DNA from: Mucidula mucida
Taxonomy: Eukaryota > Basidiomycota > Agaricomycetes > Agaricales > Physalacriaceae
Direction of reading: 5' to 3'
Assembly: GCA_015501055.1 (NCBI GenBank)
Contig: JADNYV010000129.1
Span: 1-64,000 of the forward strand
Length of the DNA: 64,000 nucleotides
The notes under the pieces were generated by a model. That model was not told the origin of the DNA, did no database searches, and saw only the letters and a list, made by a program, of their open reading frames with translations. Below are positions 12,434 through 22,598 of this stretch, piece after piece. Both the position numbers and the translations under genes were made by a program. Position 1 is the stretch's first letter; each line of letters starts with the position of its first letter.

Positions 12434-13786
12434 ATGTCTGATGTTGACGAGCTCGATGGTATCTCTCGCAATCATTCACCTCCTCGCCCCCATTCGCCCT
12501 ATGATCAGGATCCAGACGAGCGCGAAGCGATTCGCTTGCGCGCTGAGCAGCTTCAGGACCTTGTCAAGCGGTTTGCGGATGGGTCTATCAAATCCCAAGG
12601 CGAGTTCTTGCAGCTTGCCCGCAAAACCGGCGCGTCTGCTGGCGAAATGGACGACTATATCGAACAAGTCGCCCAAATCATTGAACAGCGCAAGAAGCCG
12701 GACAAGGCTCCCAAGCACGATAGGACTCCTGAGCGCGATGCTACATTCCAACGAGAGCTGGATGAAGAGGCGCGAAGGCGTGCCGTTGAAGAGGCCGCTT
12801 GGGCCGCGTTCGCAGCGCAGCTCAATGCTGCTGCTGCTACAGCGCCTGCCGCGCAGCCCGCTTCAGCCGCCGGACCCGTGGCTGGTCCGTTATCAGCTTC
12901 GTTGCTTGCTAGGCTCCTTGGAGCAGAGTCTACTCCGTCCGGCATCTCTGCTTCAGTCCTCGCTGCCGCTCCGCATCTTGCGCAGCTTGCAGCTCCCTCC
13001 AACCTCACTCCTCATATCGAGGAGACTCAGCGCATTCGACGTCTCCTCACTACTGAGAAGGACATTGACGCTATCATCAATGCGTGTCAGATGCAGTCAC
13101 TCCATGATCCATTTGCGCGCTCCTTCTGGCGCTCCATTGTGCTGGAGCAGTATGTGGATTTTGAGAAGCTCTTTGCCTCCATTCACTCTGGCACAAATCA
13201 GCAGGAGGACACCAAGGACTTTGCCGGTGGCTACGTCATCATGCGCAAGGACCAGTCTACTGCTCGCCACACCCTCACCCAAGAGTCCAAGTGGACACGC
13301 GTCTTTGATGTGTATGCCACCGGTGTTGGGCTCATCTACCCTCACCGCAAGAACGAACTCCGGGGTTACCGCGCGCTCATCATTGAGCTGTTTCGCGCTA
13401 CACCCTCGAATCCAGCGTTCCCTATTCGCTGTGATAAGGAGACTCGCATTCGCTATGCTAACTCTCCTTTCCATCTCAATGATCGCACTGTGCTCCAGCT
13501 TCCTCTTCTCTCTGAGATGTTGCGCACCTCTGAGGGAGCAAATCCTCGCAAGCGGTCCTCTGACTCTGGCAGCTCACAGTCTGCAACACGTCGTCGCGTT
13601 GTTTGCCAGAATTGGAATCTGGGTAAATGCTCATCTCCGTGCTCCGCAGGCCGTCTTCACGGTTCTTGCAGTGAGTGCGGAGGAAAGCACACAGCCAAGA
13701 GCCAACCAGCCTGCCTCATCCTCCTCGAAGCCAAACGAGCAGTCGCTCGTTCAGGAGCGAGTTCAGGCGGCGCTGATGAAGCCTAA
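12434..13786 (+). CDS. gag-like protein of YR element copy 1
   Basis: A 450-residue ORF, first of three. Residues 1-130 are charged and probably helical; about 130-170 is Ala/Pro-rich; the middle part (about 190-340) resembles a compact helical capsid-like domain. Cys391-Cys427 forms a Cys/His cluster (CQNWNLGKC, then CSECGGKH, then a final Cys), a plausible zinc-binding nucleic-acid contact like those in gag-like proteins of fungal YR elements. The start is the first ATG after the leader, at the same place in copies 2, 3 and 4. Copy 2 encodes a nearly identical 450-residue protein, which argues for selection or recent spread. Role as particle or RNP protein is inferred from position and the Cys cluster. 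Confidence 0.8.
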   Translation: MSDVDELDGISRNHSPPRPHSPYDQDPDEREAIRLRAEQLQDLVKRFADGSIKSQGEFLQLARKTGASAGEMDDYIEQVAQIIEQRKKPDKAPKHDRTPERDATFQRELDEEARRRAVEEAAWAAFAAQLNAAAATAPAAQPASAAGPVAGPLSASLLARLLGAESTPSGISASVLAAAPHLAQLAAPSNLTPHIEETQRIRRLLTTEKDIDAIINACQMQSLHDPFARSFWRSIVLEQYVDFEKLFASIHSGTNQQEDTKDFAGGYVIMRKDQSTARHTLTQESKWTRVFDVYATGVGLIYPHRKNELRGYRALIIELFRATPSNPAFPIRCDKETRIRYANSPFHLNDRTVLQLPLLSEMLRTSEGANPRKRSSDSGSSQSATRRRVVCQNWNLGKCSSPCSAGRLHGSCSECGGKHTAKSQPACLILLEAKRAVARSGASSGGADEA

Positions 13787-15614
13787 GTCGTTGAAGCGTG
13801 AATCAGACGCTGTACCACCACCACCACGCTTTAAGCGTGGTTATGTATTTACTACCAATGTACTATCAGAATCTAAAACGCCTTCGAGCATCTCTTCCAC
13901 TTATACTGCTCCTCCGCTTCCTTTACCTCCTCAGCAAATTCTCAACGACTCCTCCATCCAGCAGTCTCTTGCTGCAGTAGCTGACAACATCAAGGTCAGC
14001 ACACCTATCGACATTGACCGCTTTGAGCGGCTTCTTGCCAAACATCCCAATCAGCCCTTTGTGAGCTCTATCATCCGCTCACTCCGTGAAGGGTTCTGGC
14101 CTTTACACGATGGTCAGTGGGAAGCGCACCTCAGAGACAAGATTAGAGACAACTACTCTACTGAGGAGTGCGATCTTGTTGAGCTGCGCAAACAGCGAGA
14201 TCAAGAAGTTGCTGCTGGCCGTTGGTCCCCTGCGCTTCCAGAAGGCTTTAAGCTCTTGCCTGGAATGCGCCTGTCACCCATGTTTGTGGTCTGGCAGAAG
14301 GGTAAACCACGCGTCGTCATGGACCATACAGGCAATGGTCTCAATGACGGCATTGCCAGAGCTGATGCCAAAGTCAAGTACAACAATATGCACTCCTTTG
14401 GGCAGGTACTGCATGACGTCCTACAAGCTCATCCTCACGAGGAGATCCTGCTTTTCAAGAGTGACATCTCTAAAGCGTTCCTCAATCTCCCCGTTCATCC
14501 CATTTGGCAGCTACAACAAGTTGTCATTGTCGACGGCCGCTATCACATTGTGCGCCGTCTCATCTTTGGCAGTCGTGCATCACCATACTGCTGGTGTTCG
14601 TTCTCTGGCCTGGTTAACTGGGTTGCTTGGGAGCTAGATATACCAGATCTGCACGACTACATGGATGACTACTATGGCTGGGACACCAATCACAATCTGG
14701 TGCTCTTTCATGGACAGCGACGTCCCCGACGTCAAGTCCAGCTTCTCCTTCTGTGGGACTCTTTGGGCATCCCATACAAAGATAAGAAGCAGAAACACGG
14801 TCCTCAGCTAAAAATCATTGGTTTCTGGTTAGACACTGTTCACGGGTCTATCTCTCTCTCACCAGACTCCATTGCGGACATGATCACCACCATTCAGTCG
14901 TTCTTGTCCCAGCAAAAGCCTGTACTCAAGGAGTGGCAGTCCTTGGGTGGGTATCTCAACTGGGCTCTTAATGTGCTGCCTTGGGCACGGCCAGCACTCA
15001 CAGAGCTCTACCGCAAGATGAGCGGTAAAATACTGCAGTACAAAGGCATTCCATTGAACGTTGAGGTTAGAGCAGATCTCACTTGGCTTGTCAATGCATT
15101 ACAACACTGCATTGGAGTGCGCTTTGTGAATGCGCAGGCGTGGGATGACTCTGAGGCTGATATGGTCTATTGGACAGATGCGAGTAATCTGGGCCTTGCT
15201 TTCGTCTATGCTGGGAATGGCTTTAGCTATCAACTCCAAACCATCACCGGAGTTGACACCTTCTTTAGGGAGCTTGTAGCTATTCTTTGCGCTGTTCATG
15301 ATGCTGCCTCTCATCCCTCTCTGCCTCGCAGGCTGTTAATCCATTCTGACAGTCTGGACTCCGTCTCAGTGTTTAACACTTTGGCTGCTTCACAGTCAAG
15401 TCACAATGCTGTTCTGCTTGCCATTGCTGATATTGTCCTGCGCACCGGCATTGATGTTCGTGTGCGGCACATCCGCGGGGTTGACAATGTAATGGCAGAC
15501 ATGTTGTCCCACTTACTGTTCTCTGACTTTCAGAAACAGTTCCCCTCCTACCGCGTCCGCACTATGGAGCCACCTTGTGAGCTCCTACCGGCGCGATGGA
15601 GAGAGTGCTTTTAG
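12441..15614 (+). CDS. reverse transcriptase-RNase H of YR element copy 1
   Basis: The frame is open for 1057 codons, but the first ~440 overlap gag in the +1 frame; recognisable polymerase starts about codon 440 (nt ~13760) and may be reached by frameshifting or a later start. RT motifs: PMFVVWQKGKPRVVMDH (fingers), LLFKSDISKAFLNLPVH with the first catalytic Asp, FGSRASPYCW, and the active-site box YMDD at codons 740-743. RNase H follows with VYWTDASNLG (Asp913), an FFRELVAI Glu and an IHSDS Asp. This RT type, directly followed by RNase H and then a tyrosine recombinase, is that of DIRS-order elements. No protease or DDE integrase domain is present. The stop lies 19 nt inside the recombinase ORF. 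Confidence 0.9.
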   Translation: MLTSSMVSLAIIHLLAPIRPMIRIQTSAKRFACALSSFRTLSSGLRMGLSNPKASSCSLPAKPARLLAKWTTISNKSPKSLNSARSRTRLPSTIGLLSAMLHSNESWMKRREGVPLKRPLGPRSQRSSMLLLLQRLPRSPLQPPDPWLVRYQLRCLLGSLEQSLLRPASLLQSSLPLRILRSLQLPPTSLLISRRLSAFDVSSLLRRTLTLSSMRVRCSHSMIHLRAPSGAPLCWSSMWILRSSLPPFTLAQISRRTPRTLPVATSSCARTSLLLATPSPKSPSGHASLMCMPPVLGSSTLTARTNSGVTARSSLSCFALHPRIQRSLFAVIRRLAFAMLTLLSISMIALCSSFLFSLRCCAPLREQILASGPLTLAAHSLQHVVALFARIGIWVNAHLRAPQAVFTVLAVSAEESTQPRANQPASSSSKPNEQSLVQERVQAALMKPKSLKRESDAVPPPPRFKRGYVFTTNVLSESKTPSSISSTYTAPPLPLPPQQILNDSSIQQSLAAVADNIKVSTPIDIDRFERLLAKHPNQPFVSSIIRSLREGFWPLHDGQWEAHLRDKIRDNYSTEECDLVELRKQRDQEVAAGRWSPALPEGFKLLPGMRLSPMFVVWQKGKPRVVMDHTGNGLNDGIARADAKVKYNNMHSFGQVLHDVLQAHPHEEILLFKSDISKAFLNLPVHPIWQLQQVVIVDGRYHIVRRLIFGSRASPYCWCSFSGLVNWVAWELDIPDLHDYMDDYYGWDTNHNLVLFHGQRRPRRQVQLLLLWDSLGIPYKDKKQKHGPQLKIIGFWLDTVHGSISLSPDSIADMITTIQSFLSQQKPVLKEWQSLGGYLNWALNVLPWARPALTELYRKMSGKILQYKGIPLNVEVRADLTWLVNALQHCIGVRFVNAQAWDDSEADMVYWTDASNLGLAFVYAGNGFSYQLQTITGVDTFFRELVAILCAVHDAASHPSLPRRLLIHSDSLDSVSVFNTLAASQSSHNAVLLAIADIVLRTGIDVRVRHIRGVDNVMADMLSHLLFSDFQKQFPSYRVRTMEPPCELLPARWRECF

Positions 15615-16600
15615 AGGCATTGGGCGAGGGCGGACAGCCTCGTCACCCTCGCCCACCTATGGACTTGCAGAAACTAGATGAACTCGTCTTGTATCTGCAG
15701 GCCCATGCTATTGAGACCTCTACGCGTATCAACTATTCTACTGGGGCTAGAGATTACGCCCGCTTCTGTAAAGCACACAATCTGTCTCTGGATCCTACTC
15801 CGGAGACTCTAGCATGTTACATTGCATACACGTCCCAATTCATTGGCTCTGCTCCTAAATACTTAACCGGGGCTAAGCACTTCCTCAATGACCTTTATCC
15901 TCACTTTGGTGACGCTCGTGCTTCAGCGCTTGTTCAAGCTGCTATCCGTGGGTCAAAGAAGGTCCGGGCAGATCCTATAGCTAGGAAGCCCCCTCTTCGA
16001 CTTCATCACCTTCAGCTCTTTGTGGACGTCGCAAACCAGACCCACAAGTATGATGACTTTCTCTTTGCTACAATCATGTCATGCGGCTTCTATGCTGTTC
16101 ACCGGATGGGAGAGCTGGTGCAGCCTAATCAGAAGAAGCTACGTGATTGGAAGAAGATCATCAAGCGTGCCAGCCTCACATTTGAGACTGGGTATGCAGG
16201 CTATCGCTTGCCTTACCATAAGAGCGATCCCTTCTATCAGGGCACTGACATACTGTTTACCTCTCAGACTGTGGCTGATCCTATCACCCTTCTGAAGCAG
16301 TATGTCCACCGCAGAGACAAGCTGCATGGTGCTCGAGCGGCTCTCTTCATACGTGAAGATGGCATTGTACCAACTAGATCCTGGTTTGAGTCCAAGTTCT
16401 TTGCGCTGGTGAGCAAAGACTTTGGTGGTCACTCGGTTCGTTCTGGGGGTATAACACACTATGCATCCCTTGGACTCTCTGAGACCATACTCCAAGCCCT
16501 AGGCCGTTGGTCATCCTCTGCGTGGAAGATCTATATACGTGACCATCCTGCAGTACGTGCCGCTCAGCAGCTAGCAGTTCAAAATAAAACCTCTACTTAA
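15596..16600 (+). CDS. tyrosine recombinase of YR element copy 1
   Basis: A 334-residue protein. An N-terminal SAM-like core-binding domain (about 25-130) is followed by the catalytic domain. Catalytic residues can be assigned: Arg170 in HRMGEL, His279 and Arg282 in GGHSVRSGG, and Tyr313 in AWKIYIRDHP, giving the R-HxxR-Y pattern of phage-integrase-like recombinases. In DIRS-order elements such an enzyme integrates the cDNA, often as a circle, without target-site duplication, which agrees with the clean insertion of this copy. The ATG lies inside the end of the RT ORF (19-nt overlap, different frame), suggesting termination-reinitiation or frameshifting. Nearly identical to the copy at 33488-34492. 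Confidence 0.93.
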   Translation: MERVLLEALGEGGQPRHPRPPMDLQKLDELVLYLQAHAIETSTRINYSTGARDYARFCKAHNLSLDPTPETLACYIAYTSQFIGSAPKYLTGAKHFLNDLYPHFGDARASALVQAAIRGSKKVRADPIARKPPLRLHHLQLFVDVANQTHKYDDFLFATIMSCGFYAVHRMGELVQPNQKKLRDWKKIIKRASLTFETGYAGYRLPYHKSDPFYQGTDILFTSQTVADPITLLKQYVHRRDKLHGARAALFIREDGIVPTRSWFESKFFALVSKDFGGHSVRSGGITHYASLGLSETILQALGRWSSSAWKIYIRDHPAVRAAQQLAVQNKTST

Positions 16601-16763
16601 AAACCTCCCTCATCTCGTGTTTCGTAAGCATCCTTTTGCACCTCCATCCACCCCTCCACTACACACACACACATAGCATAGTAGGCACTTTACGATACGC
16701 TGAATTGATGGGGCCCTCGGGGTCCAGTTTTGACCTAACCTTGTGTAATTTAACAAGCATAGG
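16601..16763 (+). other. 3' tail of YR element copy 1
   Basis: Noncoding tail with a short CA repeat (about 16661-16674). Its last ~80 bp, from GGCACTTTACGATACG to AACAAGCATAGG, are the part shared with the non-autonomous elements and so probably carry the cis signals for cDNA synthesis or recombination. A pyrimidine-rich block (TGCACCTCCATCCACCCCTC) is weakly like a block near the 5' end (CACTCCACACCCCTCC). Confidence 0.7.
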
Positions 16764-17030
16764 CCATTCCTTTTTAAAGGACTTCTTATTAAAAATGTTT
16801 CTCTGGACTATCTGGTTACAGGTGCGTTCTCTGTACTCTCTCACTCTCCTTTAGCTAACCTATATTATTTAGTCACAGTTAGCTCCATATTTTTTGTATT
16901 CCCTTCCACCTTTTCCTTAATAGATACATCTTTATGTATTAAGTATGTACACTTTATATATTAGCACTTATAATATGCTAAATTAGTGGAGGTCCAGTTT
17001 TGGTCTAACCTTGATTATAGGTATTATTTT
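16764..17030 (+). mobile_element. right part of the older non-autonomous YR element
   Basis: Continues the element interrupted at 11415: it begins CCATTCC and follows 24229-24490 of the better preserved relative, ending in a decayed 3' terminus near 17030. Many C-to-T/G-to-A differences show that it was already old when copy 1 inserted. Confidence 0.8.
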
Positions 17031-18811
17031 ATATAATTTGAATCACTGATCTGATAACTTATAGGTAATAAATATTGGTTCTTTGTTATGGTCTTTTGTA
17101 ATAAAACCATTGTAGTTAATAATGTTTAGTTTATGTGTTAGTGTAAATTAATGGTCTCTCAAAAATACTAAGGCCTCATCAAATAATAGTCAAAATATTT
17201 TAAATCTTCATTAGAAGAATATCAAAATTTATAAGCTTAAGAGATAGATCGGAATGATTACTCCAAAATCACCTAGTATATATTCTAGAATGCACTTATT
17301 CTAGATAGCAAAGACATAGAAATAGTGCTAAGGCTATTAATAAACCTCTATTAGTAATAAGGACAAATCTGTTAGCTCAATATTCTATCTCTTTTTTATT
17401 TAGAAATAATTCAAACCTATTTTGTTCTCTTGGATTTTGTTCTCCTGGAGTTAGAATTATGAGAAGTAAATACTTAGCTTATACGTGAAATTAAAATTAA
17501 CTATAAGACCTAGTTATTTTGTTTACTAAAAATAAAAATAAGAATACACCTAAAATACTATAACTTGAAGTATCTTAAATTATAGGGCCAGGCACAATTC
17601 ACCTGCCTGACATTACAATGTGATTGACTCAATATGTTCACTCCTGCTTACCCTCCTAATACTGTTGTTAATGTTTGAACTATTGTGCATCTATCTCCCA
17701 CCAAAACAATAGCAAAAAACATATTAAATTGTTCAAAAAAAACATAGGTGGCATAATGTCACCATTATTACGAGATATAAGTCCATTTGTATATCAACTG
17801 AATCTGTCCTACTTAAATCCTCCTTGCTATTAACAAAGTTTCTTAATACAGTGCAGCGCTTTGTGACACTGCGCCTCTGCTGCACGAGCACATCCTTCTC
17901 CTTGTTGTTGTCCTTGTTGTTGTTATTGTTACACTTTTGAGCGGCGGTTGCATCAGGCTATGACCATTTGTGCTTTCTTGTTGGTCTAGGAACAGGACAT
18001 GGGGATTTTCAACATGCTCATCCTTCTTATCATTAATATTAAGAGCAACGACTTCATTGTTGTTGTTCTCCTCCTCTTATCCTCCTCTTATCATTAATTT
18101 TAACCTACTTCTTATTTTTTTTTCTGCTGCTTCCTTTTTCTTTTTCTTTTTTATTTTCTTTATTATTTTCTTTTTCTTTTTCAAACCCCTTAGCATTTGT
18201 TGTCAAATACCGTGATATAAAAAGTAATTTTTGCAAAGCTTTAGAGGCTGTTTGAAGGACGCCTCCTTTGATCATCCAATTAGTTTGACAGTATGTTCTG
18301 CAGCAATGGTGTCCAGATCTAAGAAGTTTATATTAATTTTGAGATTTAGAAAGATTTTAAAAAAATAATTAATGCACTATAACAAATTGCAAAAAACAGC
18401 AGTGCACCAAAAACTGAGTTAGAGAGAATTTGATTTCTATTACAAGTTATGTAATGGTTAATAGCTTTGCAATCTTTACGGTGCAATCAGTTTAGTCTTT
18501 AAATTTAAATACTATTAATAAATAATGCACCACTATTCTTTATAAGGTTTTATGCCTTAAATAGCACGGCAATATTGTGCACCAGCTTTTATAATTGCTC
18601 CAAGCAGAATCTTCTGATGCCTTCATTTATAATAACCTTTAGATTCCAGAATTGTTGATATGGTTCTGTATAAAGATGCAAAAACCTCAAATATCTATAT
18701 GTGTTCAAAGCCTTAATATCTGTACAAAGCTAAGTTACATTGAACTTATGGCTTAAAACCATATATGTGCACCTACTTCTATAAACATTTTGCTGTTGCA
18801 ATATAATTAGG
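17031..18811. other. AT-rich spacer without recognisable genes
   Basis: No supported gene. A slightly GC-richer patch at about 17855-17960 and the pyrimidine tract at 18107-18183 stand out; the open frame at 17970-18215 is driven by that tract and I do not call it a gene. Confidence 0.55.
18107..18183 (+). repeat. T/C-rich low-complexity tract
   Basis: Nearly pure pyrimidine run built from CTTTTT and TTTTC units on the plus strand. Simple sequence; no function suggested. Confidence 0.85.
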
Positions 18812-19637
18812 CCTATGCTTGTTAGATCACACAAGGTTAGGTCAAAACTGGACCTGTACATGAAGTGTACATACTTAATACATGAAGATGTATCTACTGA
18901 GGGAGAGGTGGGAGGGGACGCAAAAATGCGGAGCTAACTGTGACCAGATAACACAGGTTAGCTGGAGGGGAGTGAGAGGGTGCAGAGAGCGCACCTGTGA
19001 CCAGATAGCCCACAGAATGTCCTTGAGAAGGAGTCCTTTGGAAAGGAATGGGTATCTGGGCACAAAATGGACATCAACTCTGAAGAGCTGGATGTGAGAC
19101 ATTGGCACATACTGGAAGCAGGAAGAGCAGCGGGAGCGCTAGCGCTCTGGGGCCGGAGCGGACACTTCCAATAGGGTTCTAGGGTGCCAGTACATTAGTC
19201 CTGAGCAAGAGGACCGAGTAGAGCGAGTGGTGCTTGCCTGGGAGAGCAAAAGTGCGAATTCCCTCAAAATGGGCACTTTGGACCTGTCTGGACTGGTTTT
19301 GGGCTGGGTAGGCGGCTTCAGACAGTGCTCTAGAGGTGTATGGCATCAGTCCTGAGCAAGAGGACCGGAGGAATCACAAACTGCTTGTCTCTGTGAGATG
19401 ATGATGGTAAGAGACAAAGAGGCAGAGTGTGTGAACTCTTGCTTAAACCTCCCAGGGCGCCCTGTGAGTGGCCTCTGTTGTTACTACAACACCAGACACA
19501 GGCTGGGTAAGTCCAGGAAGAGCCCAGAGAGTGGGCTGGCTGCAGTAGGAGCAGCAGAGAGCGAACATGATACAGCTTTAGAGTGAAATGAGTGTTTGAC
19601 TTGATTTAAGCTGTCTCATTGAACTCCCTTGAGTAGG
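18812..19637 (-). mobile_element. non-autonomous YR element, 5' truncated
   Basis: Starts with the family 3' terminus (CCTATGCTTGTT on the plus strand), lacks about 38 bp just inside it, then follows the full-length 950-bp element at 42524-43473. It loses the last ~110 bp at its 5' side, where it is joined directly to RT sequence of copy 2 at about 19637. No coding capacity; short frames in it are shared leader sequence. Confidence 0.85.
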
Positions 19638-22598
19638 ACTTGACTGTGAAGCAGCCAAAGTGTTAAATACTGAGACGGAGTCCAGACTATCAGAATGGAT
19701 TAACAGCCTGCAAGGCGGAGAGGGATGAGAGGCAGCATCATGAACAGCGCAAAGAATAGCTACAAGCTCCCTAAAGAAGGTGTCAACTCCGGTGATGGTT
19801 CGGAGTTGATAGCTAAAGCCATTCCCAGCATAGACAAAAGCGAGGCCCAGATTACTCGCATCTGTCCAATAGACCATATCAGCCTCAGAGTCATCCCACG
19901 CCTGCGCATTCACAAAGCGCACTCCGATGCAGTGTTGTAATGCATTGACAAACCAAGTGAGATCTGCTCTAACCTCAACGTTCAATGGAATGCCTTTGTA
20001 CTGCAGTGTTTTACCGCTCATCTTGCGGTAGAGCTCTGTAAGTGCTGGCCGTGCCCAAGGCAGCACATTAAGAGCCCAGTTGAGATACCCACCCAAGGAC
20101 TGCCACTCCTTGAGTACAGGCTTTTGCTGGGACAAGAACGACTGAATGGTGGTGATCATGTCCGCAATGGAGTCTGGTGAGAGAGAGATAGACCCGTGAA
20201 CCGTGTCTAACCAGAAACCAATGATTTTTAGCTGAGGACCGTGTTCCTGCTTCTTATCTTCGTATGGGATGCCCAAAGAGTCCCACAGAAGGAGAAGCTG
20301 GACTTGACGTCGGGGACGTCGCTGTCCATGAAAGAGCACCAGATTGTGATTGGTGTCCCAGCCATAGTAGTCATCCATGTAGTCGTGCAGATCTGGTATA
20401 TCTAGCTCCCAAGCAACCCAGTTAACCAGGCCGGAGAACGAACACCAGCAGTATGGTGATGCACGACTGCCAAAGATGAGACGGCGCACAATGTGATAGC
20501 GGCCGTCGACAATGACAACTTGTTGTAGCTGCCAAATGGGATGAACGGGGAGATTGAGGAACGCTTTAGAGATGTCGCTCTTGAAAAGCAGGATCTCCTC
20601 GTGAGGATGAGCTTGTAGGACGTCATGCAGTACCTGCCCAAAGGAGTGCATATCGTCGTACTTGACTTTGGCATCAGCTCTGGCAATGCCGTCATTGAGA
20701 CCATTGCCTGTATGGTCCATGACGACGCGTGGTTTACCCTTCTGCCAGACCACAAACATGGGTGACAGGCGCATTCCAGGCAAGAGCTTAAAGCCTTCTG
20801 GAAGCGCAGGGGACCAGCGGCCAGCAGCAACTTCTTGATCTCGCTGTTTGCGCAGCTCAACAAGATCGCACTCCTCAGTAGAGTAGTTGTCTCTAATCTT
20901 GTCTCTGAGGTGCGCTTCCCACTGACCATCGTGTAGAGGCCAGAACCCTTCACGGAGTGAGCGGATGATTGAGCTCACAAAGGGCTGATTGGGATGTTTG
21001 GCAAGAAGCCGCTCAAAGCGGTTAATGTTGATAGGTGTGCTGACCTTGATGTAGTTAGCTACTGCAGCAAGAGACTGCTGGATGGAGGAGTCGTTGAGAA
21101 TTTGCTGAGGAGGTAAAGGAAGCGGAGGAGCAGTGTAAGTGGAAGAGATGCTCGAAGGCGTTTTAGATTGTGATAGTACATTGGTAGTAAATACATAACC
21201 GCGCTTAAAGCGTGGTGGTGGTGGTACAGCGTCTGATTCACGCTTCAACGACTTAGGCTTCATCAGCGCCGCCTGAACTCGCTCCTGAACGAGCGACTGC
21301 TCGTTTGGCTTCGAGGAGGATGAGGCAGGCTGGTTGGCTCTTGGCTGTGTGCTTTCCTCCGCACTCACTGCAAGAACCATGAAGACGGCCTGCGGAGCAC
21401 GGAGATGAGCATTTACCCAGATTCCAATTCTGGCAAACAACACGACGACGCGTCGCAGACTGTGAGCTGCCAGAGTCAGAGGACCGCTTGCGAGGATTTG
21501 CTCCCTCAGAGGTGCGCAACATCTCAGAGAGAAGAGGAAGCTGGAGCGCAGTGCGATCATCAAGATGGAAAGGAGAGTTAGCATAGCGAATGCGAGTCTC
21601 CTTATCACAGCGAATAGGGAACGCTGGATTCGAGGGTGTAGCGCGAAACAGCTCAATGATGAGCGCGCGGTAACCCCGGAGTTCGTCCTTGCGGTGAGGG
21701 TAGATGAGCCCAACACCGGTGGCATACGCATCGAAGACGCGTGTCCACTCGGACTCTTGGGTGAGGGTGCGGCGAGCAGTGGACTGGTCCTTGCGCATGA
21801 TGACGTAGCCACCGGCAAAGTCCTTGGTGTCCTCCTGCTGATTTGTGCCAGAGTGAATGGAGGCAAAGAGCTTCTCAAAATCCACATACTGCTCCAGCAC
21901 AATAGAGCGCCAGAAGGAGCGCGCAAATGGATCATGGAGTGACTGCATCTGACACGCATTGATGATAGCGTCGATGTCCTTCTCAGTAGTGAGGAGACGT
22001 CGAATGCGCTGAGTCTCCTCGATATGAGGAGTGAGGTTGGAGGGAGCTGCAAGCTGCGCAAGATGCGGAGCTGCAGCGAGGACTGAAGCAGAGATGCCGG
22101 ACGGAGTAGACTCTGCTCCAAGGAGCCTAGAGAGCAACGAAGCTGATAACGGACCAGCCACGGGTCCGGCGGCTGAAGCGGGCTGCGCGGCAGGCGCTGT
22201 AGCAGCAGCAGCATCGAGCTGCGCCGCGAACGCGGCCCAAGCGGCCTCTTCAACGGCACGTCTTCGCGCCTCTTCATCCAGCTCTCGTTGGAATGTAGCA
22301 TCGCGCTCAGGAGTCCTATCGTGCTCGGGAGCCTTGTCCGGCTTCTTGCGCTGTTCAATGATTTGGGCGACTTGTTCGATATAGTCGTCCATTTCGCCAG
22401 CAGACGCGCCGGTTTTGCGGGCAAGCTGCAAGAACTCGCCTTGGGATTTGATAGACCCATCCGCAAACCGCTTGACAAGGTCCTGAAGCTGCTCAGCGCG
22501 CAAGCGAATCGCTTCGCGCTCGTCTGGATCCTGATCATAGGGCGAATGGGGGCGAGGAGGTGAATGATTGCGAGAGATACCATCGAGCTCGTCAACAT
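19638..22598 (-). pseudogene. RT-RNase H of YR element copy 2, C-terminally truncated
   Basis: The frame is open for about 1000 codons; as in copy 1 the first ~440 overlap gag. The YMDD box and fingers motifs are intact, as is the RNase H VYWTDASNLG block. The protein is cut at about 19637, after the IHSDS block, and would end in about 20 unrelated residues read from the antisense leader of the fused element (to 19578). RT might fold, but the RNase H C-terminal part is lost. Confidence 0.8.

Larger units (their letters stand above)
11416..16763 (+). mobile_element. YR retrotransposon copy 1, full length, ORFs open
   Basis: A 5348-bp element from TCGATGTAAACGCGG to AACAAGCATAGG. The ends are fixed because the flanks (ending AATAC, starting CCATTCC) rejoin to give an uninterrupted older element. 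Layout: leader of about 1 kb, gag-like ORF (12434-13786), RT-RNase H ORF (ending 15614), recombinase ORF (15596-16600), 163-bp 3' tail. No aspartic protease, DDE integrase or Dam-type methyltransferase is visible, and no target duplication. RT-RNase H plus tyrosine recombinase places it in the DIRS order; absence of a methyltransferase makes it more like Ngaro than DIRS1. I see neither terminal inverted repeats nor a clear split direct repeat. It is the only copy here with all three ORFs open. Confidence 0.92.

Noticed and set aside
12476..13474. Antisense open frames over gag (91, 117 and 125 codons)
   Set aside because: Shadows of the gag gene's codon composition; present wherever gag is present and lacking any motif.
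11416..16763. Crypton DNA transposon, because of the tyrosine recombinase
   Set aside because: Cryptons lack reverse transcriptase; here RT-RNase H with YMDD overlaps the recombinase ORF in every long copy.
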